DNA of 11,515 nucleotides from positions 1-11,515 of the forward strand of contig QMPS01000007.1 in the NCBI GenBank assembly GCA_003648675.1. The letters run 5' to 3'. This DNA is from Aquificota bacterium. GTDB taxonomy: Bacteria > Thermosulfidibacterota > Thermosulfidibacteria > Thermosulfidibacterales > B14-G1. The notes under the pieces were generated by a model. That model ran no database searches. It was not told the DNA's origin and was given only the letters and a program-made list of their open reading frames with translations. The position numbers and the translations under genes were made by a program. Position 1 is the first letter of the stretch, and each line of letters begins with the position of its first letter. This document shows positions 1 to 7,248 of this stretch, piece by piece.

Positions 1-450
1 CCTGATGGTGTCTACAAGCTCCGCCTGCCCCCCGTAGTTCAATGCCAGATTGAGAATAAGCTTGTTGTTTTTCTCTGTGGCCCTGGCCGTTTCCAGAACC
101 TTTTTCTGGGTGCTCTCGGGGAGTTGGTGAATCCTACCTATGGGGTGGAAGCGTATGCCCTTTTCCACCATGGTGGGGAGTTCTTTATCCAAATAGTCTT
201 CCAGAAGAGCCATGAGGAACTCCACCTCTTCCTTGGGCCTGGCCCAGTTCTCTGTGGAGAAGGCGTAAAGGGAGAGGACCTCTATACCCACCTCCAGGGC
301 GAATTCGGAGGCTTCCTTGGCTCGCTCTACCCCTTTCCGATGGCCGAAGACACGGGGTTTTTCCCGTAGCTTGGCCCATCGGCCGTTGCCATCCATGATG
401 ATGGCAACATGGCGGGGTATAATCTCTATGCCTAGCTCTTTTAAGTTCAT
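1..450 (-). CDS. uppS: Isoprenyl (undecaprenyl) diphosphate synthase, 3' end cut by window edge
   Basis: Cis-prenyltransferase that extends farnesyl diphosphate with isopentenyl diphosphate to make the C55 lipid carrier used in peptidoglycan and other envelope synthesis. The first 150 residues are readable without interruption. They contain the family signature HVAIIMDGNGRWA at about residues 14-26, whose D20 is the catalytic/Mg-binding aspartate, then GHRKG (36-40) and FSTENWARP (64-72). The C-terminal part of a roughly 240-250-residue protein, including the RTSGE-type motif, lies beyond the window. The ATG at 450 gives the usual short lead before the signature. No purine-rich Shine-Dalgarno precedes it, unlike the genes upstream, and a 9-bp hairpin lies about 20 nt upstream. 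It is the last visible gene of the prfB-rpsB-tsf-pyrH-frr-ferredoxin string, a common bacterial order. Family assignment is very sure; the start is fairly sure. Confidence 0.95.
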   Translation of the reverse strand, partial: MNLKELGIEIIPRHVAIIMDGNGRWAKLREKPRVFGHRKGVERAKEASEFALEVGIEVLSLYAFSTENWARPKEEVEFLMALLEDYLDKELPTMVEKGIRFHPIGRIHQLPESTQKKVLETARATEKNNKLILNLALNYGGQAELVDTIR

Positions 451-472
451 AAAATAAAGATGAGGAATGGAT

Positions 473-496
473 GGGGGCAGAGAGGTATCTGCCCCC
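473..496 (-). terminator. Perfect 9-bp intercistronic hairpin between ferredoxin gene and uppS
   Basis: On the minus strand GGGGGCAGA and TCTGCCCCC form a perfect 9-bp GC-rich stem with a 6-nt loop, 7 nt after the ferredoxin stop codon. The following sequence is pyrimidine-rich, but its T-rich part (CTTTATTTT) begins only about 13 nt after the stem, so this is not a textbook intrinsic terminator. It could be a partial terminator, a stem protecting the upstream mRNA, or an element affecting uppS translation. The structure itself is certain; its role is inferred. Confidence 0.45.
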
Positions 497-503
497 TTGT
501 TAG

Positions 504-674
504 TTACTGCTCCACAATGGCTTCCGTGGGGCATACCTCTACGCAGGCCCCACACTCGGTGCACTTCTCCTGATCAATGGTGTACTTCTCTTCCCCTTCG
601 ATGATGGCCTCGGCGGGACACACATCCAGGCAGGTCCCACAAGCCACACAGTCATCAGTCACAACATAAGCCAT
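504..674 (-). CDS. Small 2x[4Fe-4S] ferredoxin (56 aa)
   Basis: Low-potential electron carrier of the clostridial/bacterial dicluster type, cytosolic. The 56-residue product has two classical CxxCxxCxxxCP motifs: Cys9, 12, 15, 19 followed by Pro20, and Cys38, 41, 44, 48 followed by Pro49. The halves are internally repeated (CPAEAI and CPTEAI), as expected for this duplicated fold, and the length is typical (about 55-60). The start is fixed by a very strong ribosome site, AAGGAGGTGAT, 6-9 nt before ATG. The gene sits between frr and uppS, 28 nt after the frr stop, so it is probably co-transcribed with the translation operon. A possible reason is electron supply to isoprenoid enzymes such as IspG/IspH, whose genes often lie near uppS, but none of these is visible here. 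The partner is unknown; the family is certain. Confidence 0.96.
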   Translation of the reverse strand: MAYVVTDDCVACGTCLDVCPAEAIIEGEEKYTIDQEKCTECGACVEVCPTEAIVEQ

Positions 675-682
675 AGCGTATC

Positions 683-692
683 ACCTCCTTGG
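683..692 (-). promoter_or_regulatory. Near-perfect extended Shine-Dalgarno of the ferredoxin gene
   Basis: The minus strand carries AAGGAGGTGA followed by TACGCT and ATG, close to full complementarity to the 3' end of 16S rRNA. It is the strongest ribosome site in the window, which suggests the ferredoxin is translated at a higher rate than its operon neighbours. That last point is inference. Confidence 0.8.
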
Positions 693-702
693 TTGGTATG
701 GG

Positions 703-1260
703 TTAGAACTCCATGATTTCCTTTTCTTTAGCTTCTAGAAGCTCGCCCACTTTTTTGATGTACTCGTCGGTGATTTTCTGGATCTCTTTCAGGGCCCTTT
801 TGCTCTCGTCTTCGGAGATGAGCTTTTCCTTTTCCATTTCCTTTACTTCTTCGTTACCGTCTCTCCGAATGTTTCTTATGGCGATTTTGTACTCTTCACC
901 GATCTTTCTCACCATTTTTACCAGCTCTTTGCGTCTCTCCTCTGTTAAAGGGGGGAAGGTGATGCGGATGATGTTGCCGTCGGAGGAAGGGGCTAGACCC
1001 AGGTCCGAATGGGTGATGGCTTTCTCTATCTCTTTTATGATGGACTTGTCCCAGGGCTGGATGGTGATGAGCCGGGCTTCAGGGACAGAGATGGTGGCCA
1101 ACTGATTCAGGGGAGTGGGAGTGCCGTAGTAGGTTACCCTGATATCTTCTAAAAGGGCCGTGGATGCCCTTCCTGTCCTTATCCCTGCCAGCTCCCTCTC
1201 CAACTTGTTAAGGGACTTTTTCATCTTGGTCTTTATCTCTTTGTAGACGTCGTCCAACAT
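703..1260 (-). CDS. frr: Ribosome recycling factor
   Basis: RRF splits the post-termination ribosome together with EF-G so that subunits can be reused. The 185-residue product has the standard length. It shows the characteristic N-terminal helix with RTGRAS near residues 28-33, the domain II stretch with [12 protein letters not shown] near 44-55, and the long basic/acidic C-terminal helices ([20 protein letters not shown]). The ATG at 1260 is preceded by GGGGAGGT, which overlaps the last codons and stop of pyrH. The two genes are only 4 nt apart, so translational coupling is likely. The pyrH-frr order is widespread in bacteria. Nothing unusual is visible in the protein. Confidence 0.98.
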   Translation of the reverse strand: MLDDVYKEIKTKMKKSLNKLERELAGIRTGRASTALLEDIRVTYYGTPTPLNQLATISVPEARLITIQPWDKSIIKEIEKAITHSDLGLAPSSDGNIIRITFPPLTEERRKELVKMVRKIGEEYKIAIRNIRRDGNEEVKEMEKEKLISEDESKRALKEIQKITDEYIKKVGELLEAKEKEIMEF

Positions 1261-1264
1261 TTTT

Positions 1265-1981
1265 CTACCTCCCCACGTAGGTACCCACCTTCTCTCCCAT
1301 AACAGCCCTTTTTATATTGCCCTCTTGGAGGATTGAAAAGACCACAATAGGTATGTCGTTCTCCATGCACAGGGATATGGCTGTAGGGTCCATCACCCGT
1401 AGGTTGTTATCTAGTACCTCTATGTAGCTTATTTTACTGAATTTTATGGCATCGGGGTGCTGCTGGGGATCCTTGTTGTATACCCCTTCAACTTTGGTGC
1501 CTTTGAGGATGATCTGGGCTCCTATTTCGGCTGCCCTTAGAGCCGCAGCCGTGTCGGTGGTGAAGAAGGGGTTTCCAGTGCCTCCGGCGAAGAGTACTAC
1601 CCGGCCCTTTTCTAGGTGTCTTATGGCCCTGCGCCGAATGTAGGGCTCGGCCAGCTGGCGCATCTCCAGGGCCGTCTGGACCCGTGTGGGAACTCCCAGC
1701 TTCTCCAGGCTGCTTTGTAAAGCCAAGGCGTTTATGACCGTGGCCAGCATTCCCATATAGTCGGAGGTGGCCCTGTCTATCCCTGTGGCTACCCCTTTGA
1801 TTCCTCTGAAGATGTTGCCTCCCCCTATCACCACACCCATCTCTATTCCTTCTTCCCACACTCCCTTGACCTCTTTGGAGATGCGGGTGAGGGCTGTAGT
1901 AGAGAGGCCGTATTCTCCCTCTCCTGTCAGCGCTTCTCCGCTGAGCTTGAGAAGGACCCTTTTATAAGGGGAGGGTGACAT
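1265..1981 (-). CDS. pyrH: Uridylate (UMP) kinase
   Basis: Amino-acid-kinase-fold enzyme phosphorylating UMP to UDP with ATP, hexameric and cytosolic in known members; it feeds pyrimidine nucleotide synthesis and UDP-sugars. The 238-residue protein shows the phosphate-binding KLSGEAL (12-18), the glycine loop GGGNIFRG (53-60), the UMP-binding segment around [15 protein letters not shown] (67-81) and [20 protein letters not shown] (131-150), plus a [10 protein letters not shown] motif (about 163-172). Length is normal. It starts 4 nt after the tsf stop codon, with a GAGG ribosome site inside the end of tsf, and is 4 nt from frr. Placement between tsf and frr is the common bacterial arrangement and couples nucleotide supply to translation genes. 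Confidence 0.98.
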   Translation of the reverse strand: MSPSPYKRVLLKLSGEALTGEGEYGLSTTALTRISKEVKGVWEEGIEMGVVIGGGNIFRGIKGVATGIDRATSDYMGMLATVINALALQSSLEKLGVPTRVQTALEMRQLAEPYIRRRAIRHLEKGRVVLFAGGTGNPFFTTDTAAALRAAEIGAQIILKGTKVEGVYNKDPQQHPDAIKFSKISYIEVLDNNLRVMDPTAISLCMENDIPIVVFSILQEGNIKRAVMGEKVGTYVGR

Positions 1982-1985
1982 AGCA

Positions 1986-2585
1986 TCATTCCTCGCCTAG
2001 CTGGAATCTTACGAATCTTTTGACCCGGATGTTCTCACCCAGTTTGGCTATATGCTCGGTGATGAGCTGCGAGACAGTCTTCTCAGGCTCTCTGATGAAG
2101 GGCTGTTCTAGCAGGCACACCTCTTGGTAGAACTTGTTGAGCTTGCCCTCTACAATTCTGTCTATCACCTTTTCGGGTTTGCCCTGTTCCAGAGCCTGCT
2201 CCCTGTAGAGCCTGCGCTCTTTCTCCAGTGCGTCTTCGGGTACGTCCTCTTTGCTCACGTAGAGGGGAGAGGAAGCGGCTACCTGCATGGCCAGGTTGTG
2301 AACCAACTCTTTGAACTCATCGGTTCTGGCCACAAAGTCTGTTTCACAATTCACCTCTATGAGGACACCTATCTTGCCGCCCATATGGATGTACGAGTGT
2401 ATAAGGCCTTCATTGGTAGCTCTGCTCGCTTTTTTGGCGGCGGTAGCCAGGCCTTTCTTTCTCAAGGCCTCTACAGCCTTTTCCAGGTCTCCTTGGCACT
2501 CCTGGAGGGCCTTTTTGCAGTCCATTATACCTGCCCCCGTTTTTTCGCGGAGCTCCTTCACCATTTGGGATGTGATCTCAGCCAT
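1986..2585 (-). CDS. tsf: Translation elongation factor Ts, short form (199 aa)
   Basis: Guanine-nucleotide exchange factor for EF-Tu. The product begins with the UBA-like N-terminal domain ([20 protein letters not shown], about residues 9-28) and has the EF-Tu-contacting TDFVAR motif at 82-87. At 199 residues it is the short form with one core repeat, as in Thermus, Thermotoga and several clostridia, rather than the roughly 280-residue E. coli type. The ATG at 2585 has a good ribosome site, GGGAGGAG, 6 nt upstream. The gene follows rpsB by 33 nt and precedes pyrH by 4 nt. rpsB-tsf is one of the most conserved bacterial gene pairs. The short form is a normal lineage character, not a truncation, because the C-terminal segment remains intact (about [21 protein letters not shown]). 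Confidence 0.98.
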   Translation of the reverse strand: MAEITSQMVKELREKTGAGIMDCKKALQECQGDLEKAVEALRKKGLATAAKKASRATNEGLIHSYIHMGGKIGVLIEVNCETDFVARTDEFKELVHNLAMQVAASSPLYVSKEDVPEDALEKERRLYREQALEQGKPEKVIDRIVEGKLNKFYQEVCLLEQPFIREPEKTVSQLITEHIAKLGENIRVKRFVRFQLGEE

Positions 2586-2588
2586 AGC

Positions 2589-2618
2589 CTACTCCTCCCA
2601 ATCCTCTTCGTATTCTTC
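2589..2618 (-). other. In-frame acidic extension after the rpsB stop codon
   Basis: Immediately after the rpsB TAA (2621-2619) the same frame stays open for nine codons reading EEYEEDWEE and then reaches TAG (2591-2589). The composition continues the glutamate-rich end of S2 exactly, so the visible TAA looks like an interruption of a longer acidic tail. It may be a recent stop mutation, a sequencing error or a readthrough site. What is seen is the continuous frame and composition; the origin is inference. Confidence 0.5.
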
Positions 2619-3464
2619 TTACTCTTCGAACTCTTCCCCTTCCTTTTCACTGGCTTCAATGGCGGCCCTTTCTGGGACCTCTTCCTCGCCGGTTTCAGCG
2701 GGTTCGACCACAGCTGTTTTTTCGGAGGCTTCTGTTGCTACCTCTTCTTGAACGGCCATCTCCAGGCCTACATTCTCCATGTAGAGATGCTGGCCTTCGA
2801 TGACGGCGTCGGCGATTTTAGAGGTGAGGAGCCTTACGGCCCTTATGGCGTCGTCGTTACCGGGGATGACGTAGTCTATCTCGTCAGGATCGCAGTTGGT
2901 ATCCACAATGGCCACGATGGGAATGCCCATTTTTCGGGCTTCCCTCACAGCTATATACTCTTTCCTGGGGTCTACCACCCACAGGATGTTGGGTAACTCT
3001 TCCATGTCCTTGATGCCTTTCAGGTTGCGCTCCAGTTTTTCGATCTTGCGGTTCAGCTTGATAGCCTCTTTTTTGGTGAGGTTCTGGAAGAACCCTCCGT
3101 CTCTCATGGTCTCCAACTCTTTCAGCTTTTCCACACTCCGCCTGATGGTGGCGAAGTTGGTGAGGGTACCGCCCAACCATCTGTGGCTAACGTAGTACAT
3201 GCCGCAGCGGATAGCCTCCTGCTCAATAGTCTCTTTGGCCTGCTTTTTGGTGCCCACGAAGAGGACTCTGGCCCCTTCGGCTACCCGGTCCCTCACAAAG
3301 TTGTAAGCCACTTCAAACATTTGGAGGGTCTTCTGGAGATCGATGATGTAGATACCGTTTCGGGCTGTGAAGATGTAAGGTTTCATTTTGGGGTTCCACC
3401 TACGGGTCTGATGCCCGAAGTGGACACCGGCTTCTAGGAGTTGTTTCATGGTGAGTACTGCCAT
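2619..3464 (-). CDS. rpsB: Small-subunit ribosomal protein S2 with acidic C-terminal tail
   Basis: Ribosomal protein S2 of the 30S subunit, needed for S1 binding and late assembly. The 281-residue product has the family hallmarks: [22 protein letters not shown] near the N-terminus (6-27), IYIIDLQKT (about 38-46), LFVGTKKQA (68-76) and a C-terminal [19 protein letters not shown] region (about 186-205). I chose the ATG at 3464 rather than an in-frame start 40 codons upstream because GGGAGG lies 6 nt before it and homology begins here; the upstream codons are not S2-like. The body ends near residue 232. About 45 further residues are a low-complexity Glu/Ala-rich tail, longer than in many S2 proteins. 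It follows prfB by 46 nt and precedes tsf by 33 nt. Confidence 0.97.
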   Translation of the reverse strand: MAVLTMKQLLEAGVHFGHQTRRWNPKMKPYIFTARNGIYIIDLQKTLQMFEVAYNFVRDRVAEGARVLFVGTKKQAKETIEQEAIRCGMYYVSHRWLGGTLTNFATIRRSVEKLKELETMRDGGFFQNLTKKEAIKLNRKIEKLERNLKGIKDMEELPNILWVVDPRKEYIAVREARKMGIPIVAIVDTNCDPDEIDYVIPGNDDAIRAVRLLTSKIADAVIEGQHLYMENVGLEMAVQEEVATEASEKTAVVEPAETGEEEVPERAAIEASEKEGEEFEE

Positions 3465-3600
3465 TTCTACCTCCCTTGGGTTTTTCCTCCGCCCCTCCCT
3501 TTCCCACCTCTCATGAGGCACCCTGGGACTTAGAGGGACGTGTGTTCTCTTCTCTCTCTGTCTCTCTAAAGGTGGTGTCTCCACCCTTTGGAGACGCTTG
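3465..3600 (-). promoter_or_regulatory. Potentially structured rpsB leader overlapping the end of prfB
   Basis: The minus strand here has two competing hairpins. GTCTCC (3595-3590) pairs with GGAGAC (3582-3577), a perfect 6-bp stem. AAAGGGTGG (3589-3581) pairs with CCACCTTT (3575-3568) with one bulged base; the two share bases and exclude each other. A third hairpin, CCTC-ATGA-GAGG (3518-3507), carries the prfB stop codon in its loop and can be extended by CCCA/TGGG (3527-3524, 3506-3503) across a 5-nt bulge. Such structure ahead of rpsB would fit S2 autoregulation, which is known in other bacteria, but this does not match a leader family I recognise. Purine-rich repeats make chance stems possible. 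Confidence 0.35.
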
Positions 3601-4699
3601 TTCCTTCCTGGTCCACAGAAGATAACCTTCTATGAAGGGATCCAGGTCACCATCCAATACCCCATCCACGTTGCCCCTTTCAACCCCTGTGCGGTGATCT
3701 TTTGCCAGCCGATAGGGGTGGAGGACGTAGGATCTGATCTGGGAGCCCCATGCGATCTCCTTTTTGCTCTTTTCCAGCTCTTCTTTTTCCTTCTCTTTCT
3801 CCCGCTTCTTCAGCTCGTAAAGGCGGGCCTTGAGGATTTTCATAGCCATCTCTTTGTTTTTGTGCTGGGATCTCTCGTTTTGGCACTGGACCACGATGCC
3901 TGTGGGAATGTGGGTGATGCGCACCGCTGAGTCTGTTACGTTGACGTGCTGGCCTCCAGGTCCACTGGCTCTGTAGGTCTCTATCCTTAAATCTTTTTCG
4001 TTGGCTTCCACCTCTATGTCTTCCTCTACCTCGGGATAGACAAAGACCGAGGCGAAGGAAGTGTGGCGCCGGTGGGCGGCGTCGAAGGGGGAGATGCGCA
4101 CCAGGCGATGGACGCCCGTCTCCCCTTTAAGATAGCCGTAGGCGTAGGGTCCTTCCACGATGAAGGTGGCTCCTTTGATGCCTGCGTCATCGGCGCTTTG
4201 GTAGTCCAGAAGCTTAACCTTGTATCCTTTATCCTGGGCCCACCGGGTATACATGCGGAAGAGCATGGCAGCCCAGTCCTGGGACTCCGTACCTCCTGCT
4301 CCTGGGTTGATGGAGACAATGGCGTTGTTTCTGTCCTGCTCACCCGAGAGGAGGGTCTTCAGCTCAGCCTTAGCAATCTTCTTGGAGAGGTTTTCGATCT
4401 GCTCTTCTATCTCGGGGAGGAGGGATAAATCCTGTGCCTCTTCCGCTAGCTCTACCAGGGTTTCGACATCTTCCAATTCCCCCTGGAGTTCCCGGAAAGA
4501 CTTCACCACCTCTTCCAGATGGCTCTTCTCCTTTAAGATGTTTTTTGCATCCTCGGGGCTGTCCCAAAAGTTGGGCTTGTAGGTTTTTTGCTCCAGCTCT
4601 TCTATCCTGGCTTTCTTGCCAGGTATGTCAAAGATGCCTCCCGAGCTTTTCTAGCTTGTCCTTTAGAGCTCTGATTTCGCTCTTTTTTTCTTCCCACAT
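3511..4699 (-). CDS. prfB: Peptide chain release factor 2, expressed by +1 programmed frameshift
   Basis: RF2 recognises UGA and UAA stop codons and triggers peptide release. A 23-codon leader frame starts at ATG 4699, 7 nt after GGAGG, and ends in CTT TGA (4633-4628). Shifting +1 at CTT and continuing at GAC (4629) gives a 395-residue protein. SPF, which reads the stop codon, falls at residues 203-205, and GGQ, the peptidyl-hydrolysis motif, at 248-250, nearly the E. coli positions. The body ends at about residue 362 ([10 protein letters not shown]). A further 33 residues, hydrophilic and not RF2-like, run to the TGA at 3513-3511. A promoter lies directly upstream. Calling only the 3' frame (from a GTG at 4509) would lose the first 63 residues. 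Confidence 0.96.
4628..4642 (-). promoter_or_regulatory. prfB +1 programmed frameshift site with internal Shine-Dalgarno
   Basis: The minus strand reads GGGAGG CAT CTT TGA C. This matches the known RF2 autoregulatory cassette: a Shine-Dalgarno-like sequence 3 nt before a slippery CTT codon, then in-frame UGA followed by C, the weakest termination context. When RF2 is scarce the ribosome pauses and slips onto UUU, making full RF2; when RF2 is plentiful translation stops after 23 codons. The only difference from the best-known form is CAT instead of TAT before CTT. The frames on both sides fit RF2 exactly. Confidence 0.97.
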
Positions 4700-4728
4700 A
4701 GGTCTTCCTCCTTTTGGGCCGGGGCCTA

Positions 4729-4756
4729 TTTATAGGACTTATGCGGGACGTGTCAA
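4729..4756 (-). promoter_or_regulatory. Sigma-70-type promoter for the prfB-rpsB-tsf-pyrH-frr operon
   Basis: The minus strand has a consensus -35 box TTGACA (4756-4751), a 16-bp spacer and TATAAA (4734-4729), five of six matches to the -10 consensus. A start site around 4722 would leave a short leader of roughly 20 nt before ATG 4699, enough for the GGAGG at 4711-4707. The metH stop codon TGA (4755-4753) lies inside the -35 hexamer, so the promoter is fused to the end of the previous gene. Being upstream of prfB, it is the likely main promoter for the translation operon; start-site mapping is lacking. Confidence 0.75.
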
Positions 4757-7164
4757 CCTTCCTCTTTCATGATCTCTTCTACTACCTTTACTGCCTCCAC
4801 GGCGTCTTTGGCGTAGTGGGCGCCAATCTCCTGGGCGTACTCAGTGGTAACCACGGCGCCGCCCACCAGGGTGAAGACAGAGACGCCCTTCTCCTTCAAC
4901 GCTTCTATCACCCGCTTCATCTCTGTCATAGTGGTGGTCATGAGGGCTGAAAGGCCCACGGCCAGTTTCCCCGGCGGGTGTCCCTCTTCCAGTAGTTCCC
5001 GAGCCTTGGTCACTATCTGGTTTCGGGGCACGTTCTTGCCCAGGTCTATCACTCGGAAGCCGTGGTTTTCCAAGAGGGTGCAGACGATGTTCTTGCCGAT
5101 GTCGTGAATGTCTCCCTCCACGGTGGCCATGATCACTGTGCCTTTGAACGGCCCCTCCCTACCTTTCATGGCCTTTTTCAGCACGGAGAAAGCCATCTGC
5201 ATGGCCGATGCAGAGGCCATGACCTGGGGCAGGAAATACTGGTTGCTTTCGAATCGCCTTCCCACTTCTTCCATGGCGGGGATGAGGATGGCGTTGCTGA
5301 TGTCTAGAGGTTCCATCTCCTCAAGCAGTTCCTGGGCTTTCTCCCGAGCCAGTTCTTCGTCTCCATAAAGAACAGCGTTGAAGAGAGCCTTTTGTGGGTC
5401 GTGGGCTTCTTTGGTCTTTTCTTCTTCTTTCTCTTCCCCCCGTGAGAAGACCTCCAGGTATTTGGCAGCCCGGGGGTCTCGGCCTGCCAGGAGGGCTCCG
5501 GCGTAGAGGGTCTCCATCATTCTTTTGCTGTTGGGGTTGATGATGGCAGCATCCAACCCCGCTTCTAAGGCCATGGCCAGGAAGGTCGCGTTCACCGCTT
5601 CCCTGGAGGGCAGGCCGAAAGAGACATTACTCACTCCCAGAACGGTGGGCAGCCCCAGGACCTTATTTATGATGCGCACTGTCTCCAGTGTAGTTTTGGG
5701 GCCCTCCGCCTCGGCACTGACGGTCATGGTGAGGCCGTCCACCATGATATCCTCTCTTCGAATGCCCATCTCCAGGGCCTTGTCCACGACCCTTTTGGTT
5801 ACCTCCAGGCGCCCCTGGGGAGTGGGGGGAATGCCTTTTTTGTCCAGGGGAAGAATGAGGAGGGTGGCCCCGTAACGCTTGGCCAGTGGTAGAAGGGCCT
5901 CTATGGATCTTTCTTCTCCCGACACGGAATTGATGAGCGCCTTGCCATCTATCTGTTTGAGGGTCTTTTCTATGGCCCGCAGCTCTATGGGGAACCGGAC
6001 TAGAGGACAGTCTACCTGGGTCTGGACGGCAGTAGCTATGAGGGCCAGAAGTTTCTCTTCATCTATGCCCGGCATGCCCACGTTCACGTCCAGGAGATGG
6101 GCCCCTGCCTGGACCTGCTTTCTGGCCATGTCTCTGGCCCAGGCCGTTTTGCCTCCCCGGAGTTCCGCCTGGAAATCCCTTTTTCCCGTGGGGTTGATGC
6201 GCTCTCCTATAACTACCGGGAAATGATCCTTTCCTATGAAGACCACCTGGCGTCTGCCGGCCAGCTTCATGCCGGAGGGGGCTTTTCTCTTCACCAGGGG
6301 AAGGCCTTTTAGAGTCTGGACCATCTTCTCTATGTGGGCGGGAGTGGAGCCGCAGCACCCTCCCACTACCCAGGCTCCTGCCTCTACCAGTTTTTGGGCG
6401 TAGTAGGCCATCTCCTGAGGGGTGGCGGGGAAGACCGTCCTGTCCCCTTCTAAGCGGGGAAGGCCGGCGTTGGGCATAAAGACCAAAGGCATAGGAGTGA
6501 CGCTGACCATTCTTTTGGCTACTTCCAGAAGTCCCTCAGGACCCAGGCTGCAGTTGGCTCCTAGGGCCATGACTCCCATAGCTTCCAGGGTGACGGCTAC
6601 AGCCTCGGGGGACATGCCCAGGAGGGTATGCATGTCCTCCTGAAAGGTGGCCAGGGCGAAGACGGGGAGTTGGGTGGCCTCTTTCACGGCTATGATAGCC
6701 GCTTTGGCCTCTTTGATGTCGGACATGGTTTCCACCATGACCAGGTCGGCTCCCCCTTCTTCAAAGGCTCGGGCCTGCTCTTTGAAGATTTCCACTGCTT
6801 CGTCGAAAGGAAGATCGCCAACGGGTTCCAGAAATTTGCCCGTTGGACCCATGGAAGCAGCCACTAGAGCCTTGTCACCGGCGGCCTTTTTGGCAAGCTC
6901 TACAGCTGCTTTGTTGAGGAGATGGACCTCTTCTTCTAAGCCATAATTAGCCAATTTTATGCGGTTACCACCGAAGGTGTTGGTCTCGATTATATCGGCT
7001 CCTGCATTCACATAGGCCATGTGGATCTCGTATATGAGCTGGGGATGGCTGATGTTGAGACGTTCGGGTGCTGTGGTGAAGGTAACTCCTGCTTCTTGGA
7101 TCATGGTGCCCATGGCACCGTCCAGGCATAGAACTCTGGTCCCCCACACTTCCTGAAGCTTCAT
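4753..7164 (-). CDS. metH: Cobalamin-dependent methionine synthase-like protein lacking reactivation domain (803 aa)
   Basis: Transfers methyl from methyl-tetrahydrofolate through B12 to homocysteine. Three modules are seen in order. A homocysteine/zinc domain (about 1-290) starts at LCLDGAMGT and has the zinc ligands Cys205 (GANC) and Cys270-Cys271 (GGCCG). A pterin-binding domain (about 315-565) has GERINPTGKRDF and HLLDVNVGMPGIDEE. A B12 cap and Rossmann domain (about 590-803) has the DxHxxG motif with His687 as lower cobalt ligand, VGLSAL (737-742) and VGGAVVT. The AdoMet-binding reactivation domain of E. coli MetH (about 1,230 residues) is absent. Such forms are common in anaerobes and may rely on a separate activator, which is not visible here. 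Start ATG 7164 has GGGAGGAG about 9 nt upstream. A promoter precedes it. Confidence 0.93.
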   Translation of the reverse strand: MKLQEVWGTRVLCLDGAMGTMIQEAGVTFTTAPERLNISHPQLIYEIHMAYVNAGADIIETNTFGGNRIKLANYGLEEEVHLLNKAAVELAKKAAGDKALVAASMGPTGKFLEPVGDLPFDEAVEIFKEQARAFEEGGADLVMVETMSDIKEAKAAIIAVKEATQLPVFALATFQEDMHTLLGMSPEAVAVTLEAMGVMALGANCSLGPEGLLEVAKRMVSVTPMPLVFMPNAGLPRLEGDRTVFPATPQEMAYYAQKLVEAGAWVVGGCCGSTPAHIEKMVQTLKGLPLVKRKAPSGMKLAGRRQVVFIGKDHFPVVIGERINPTGKRDFQAELRGGKTAWARDMARKQVQAGAHLLDVNVGMPGIDEEKLLALIATAVQTQVDCPLVRFPIELRAIEKTLKQIDGKALINSVSGEERSIEALLPLAKRYGATLLILPLDKKGIPPTPQGRLEVTKRVVDKALEMGIRREDIMVDGLTMTVSAEAEGPKTTLETVRIINKVLGLPTVLGVSNVSFGLPSREAVNATFLAMALEAGLDAAIINPNSKRMMETLYAGALLAGRDPRAAKYLEVFSRGEEKEEEKTKEAHDPQKALFNAVLYGDEELAREKAQELLEEMEPLDISNAILIPAMEEVGRRFESNQYFLPQVMASASAMQMAFSVLKKAMKGREGPFKGTVIMATVEGDIHDIGKNIVCTLLENHGFRVIDLGKNVPRNQIVTKARELLEEGHPPGKLAVGLSALMTTTMTEMKRVIEALKEKGVSVFTLVGGAVVTTEYAQEIGAHYAKDAVEAVKVVEEIMKEEG

Positions 7165-7204
7165 GGATTACTGGCTCCTCCCTTTTTACGATGTGGTGGG
7201 CTTG

Positions 7205-7233
7205 TTTATAGTATCATGTCCTGCGGGGTGCAA
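7205..7233 (-). promoter_or_regulatory. Candidate sigma-70-type promoter of metH
   Basis: In the 84-nt gap before metH the minus strand has TATAAA (7210-7205), five of six matches to the -10 consensus. It is preceded at 17 bp by TTGCAC (7233-7228), or at 18 bp by TTTGCA, each a partial match to TTGACA. The position, about 40 nt before the ATG, is sensible for an independent metH promoter. I see no recognisable cobalamin or SAM riboswitch; the leader is too short for one. Confidence 0.55.
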
Positions 7234-7248
7234 ATGCCTATGGGGGTT

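Noticed and set aside
2124..2996. Long open frame on the plus strand (290 codons) across tsf and rpsB
   Set aside because: It is antisense to two unmistakable conserved genes, has no recognisable domain, and its length reflects the skewed codon use of the minus-strand genes.
3465..3584. In-frame 40-codon N-terminal extension of rpsB
   Set aside because: S2 homology and a GGGAGG ribosome site both point to ATG 3464; the extra residues are low-complexity and overlap the prfB end.
3511..4509. prfB as a 5'-truncated pseudogene starting at GTG 4509
   Set aside because: The missing N-terminus is present upstream in another frame, joined by the known +1 frameshift signal.
7165..7248. Cobalamin or SAM riboswitch ahead of metH
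   Set aside because: The gap is only 84 nt and is largely occupied by a promoter-like sequence; no B12-box or SAM aptamer pattern is visible.
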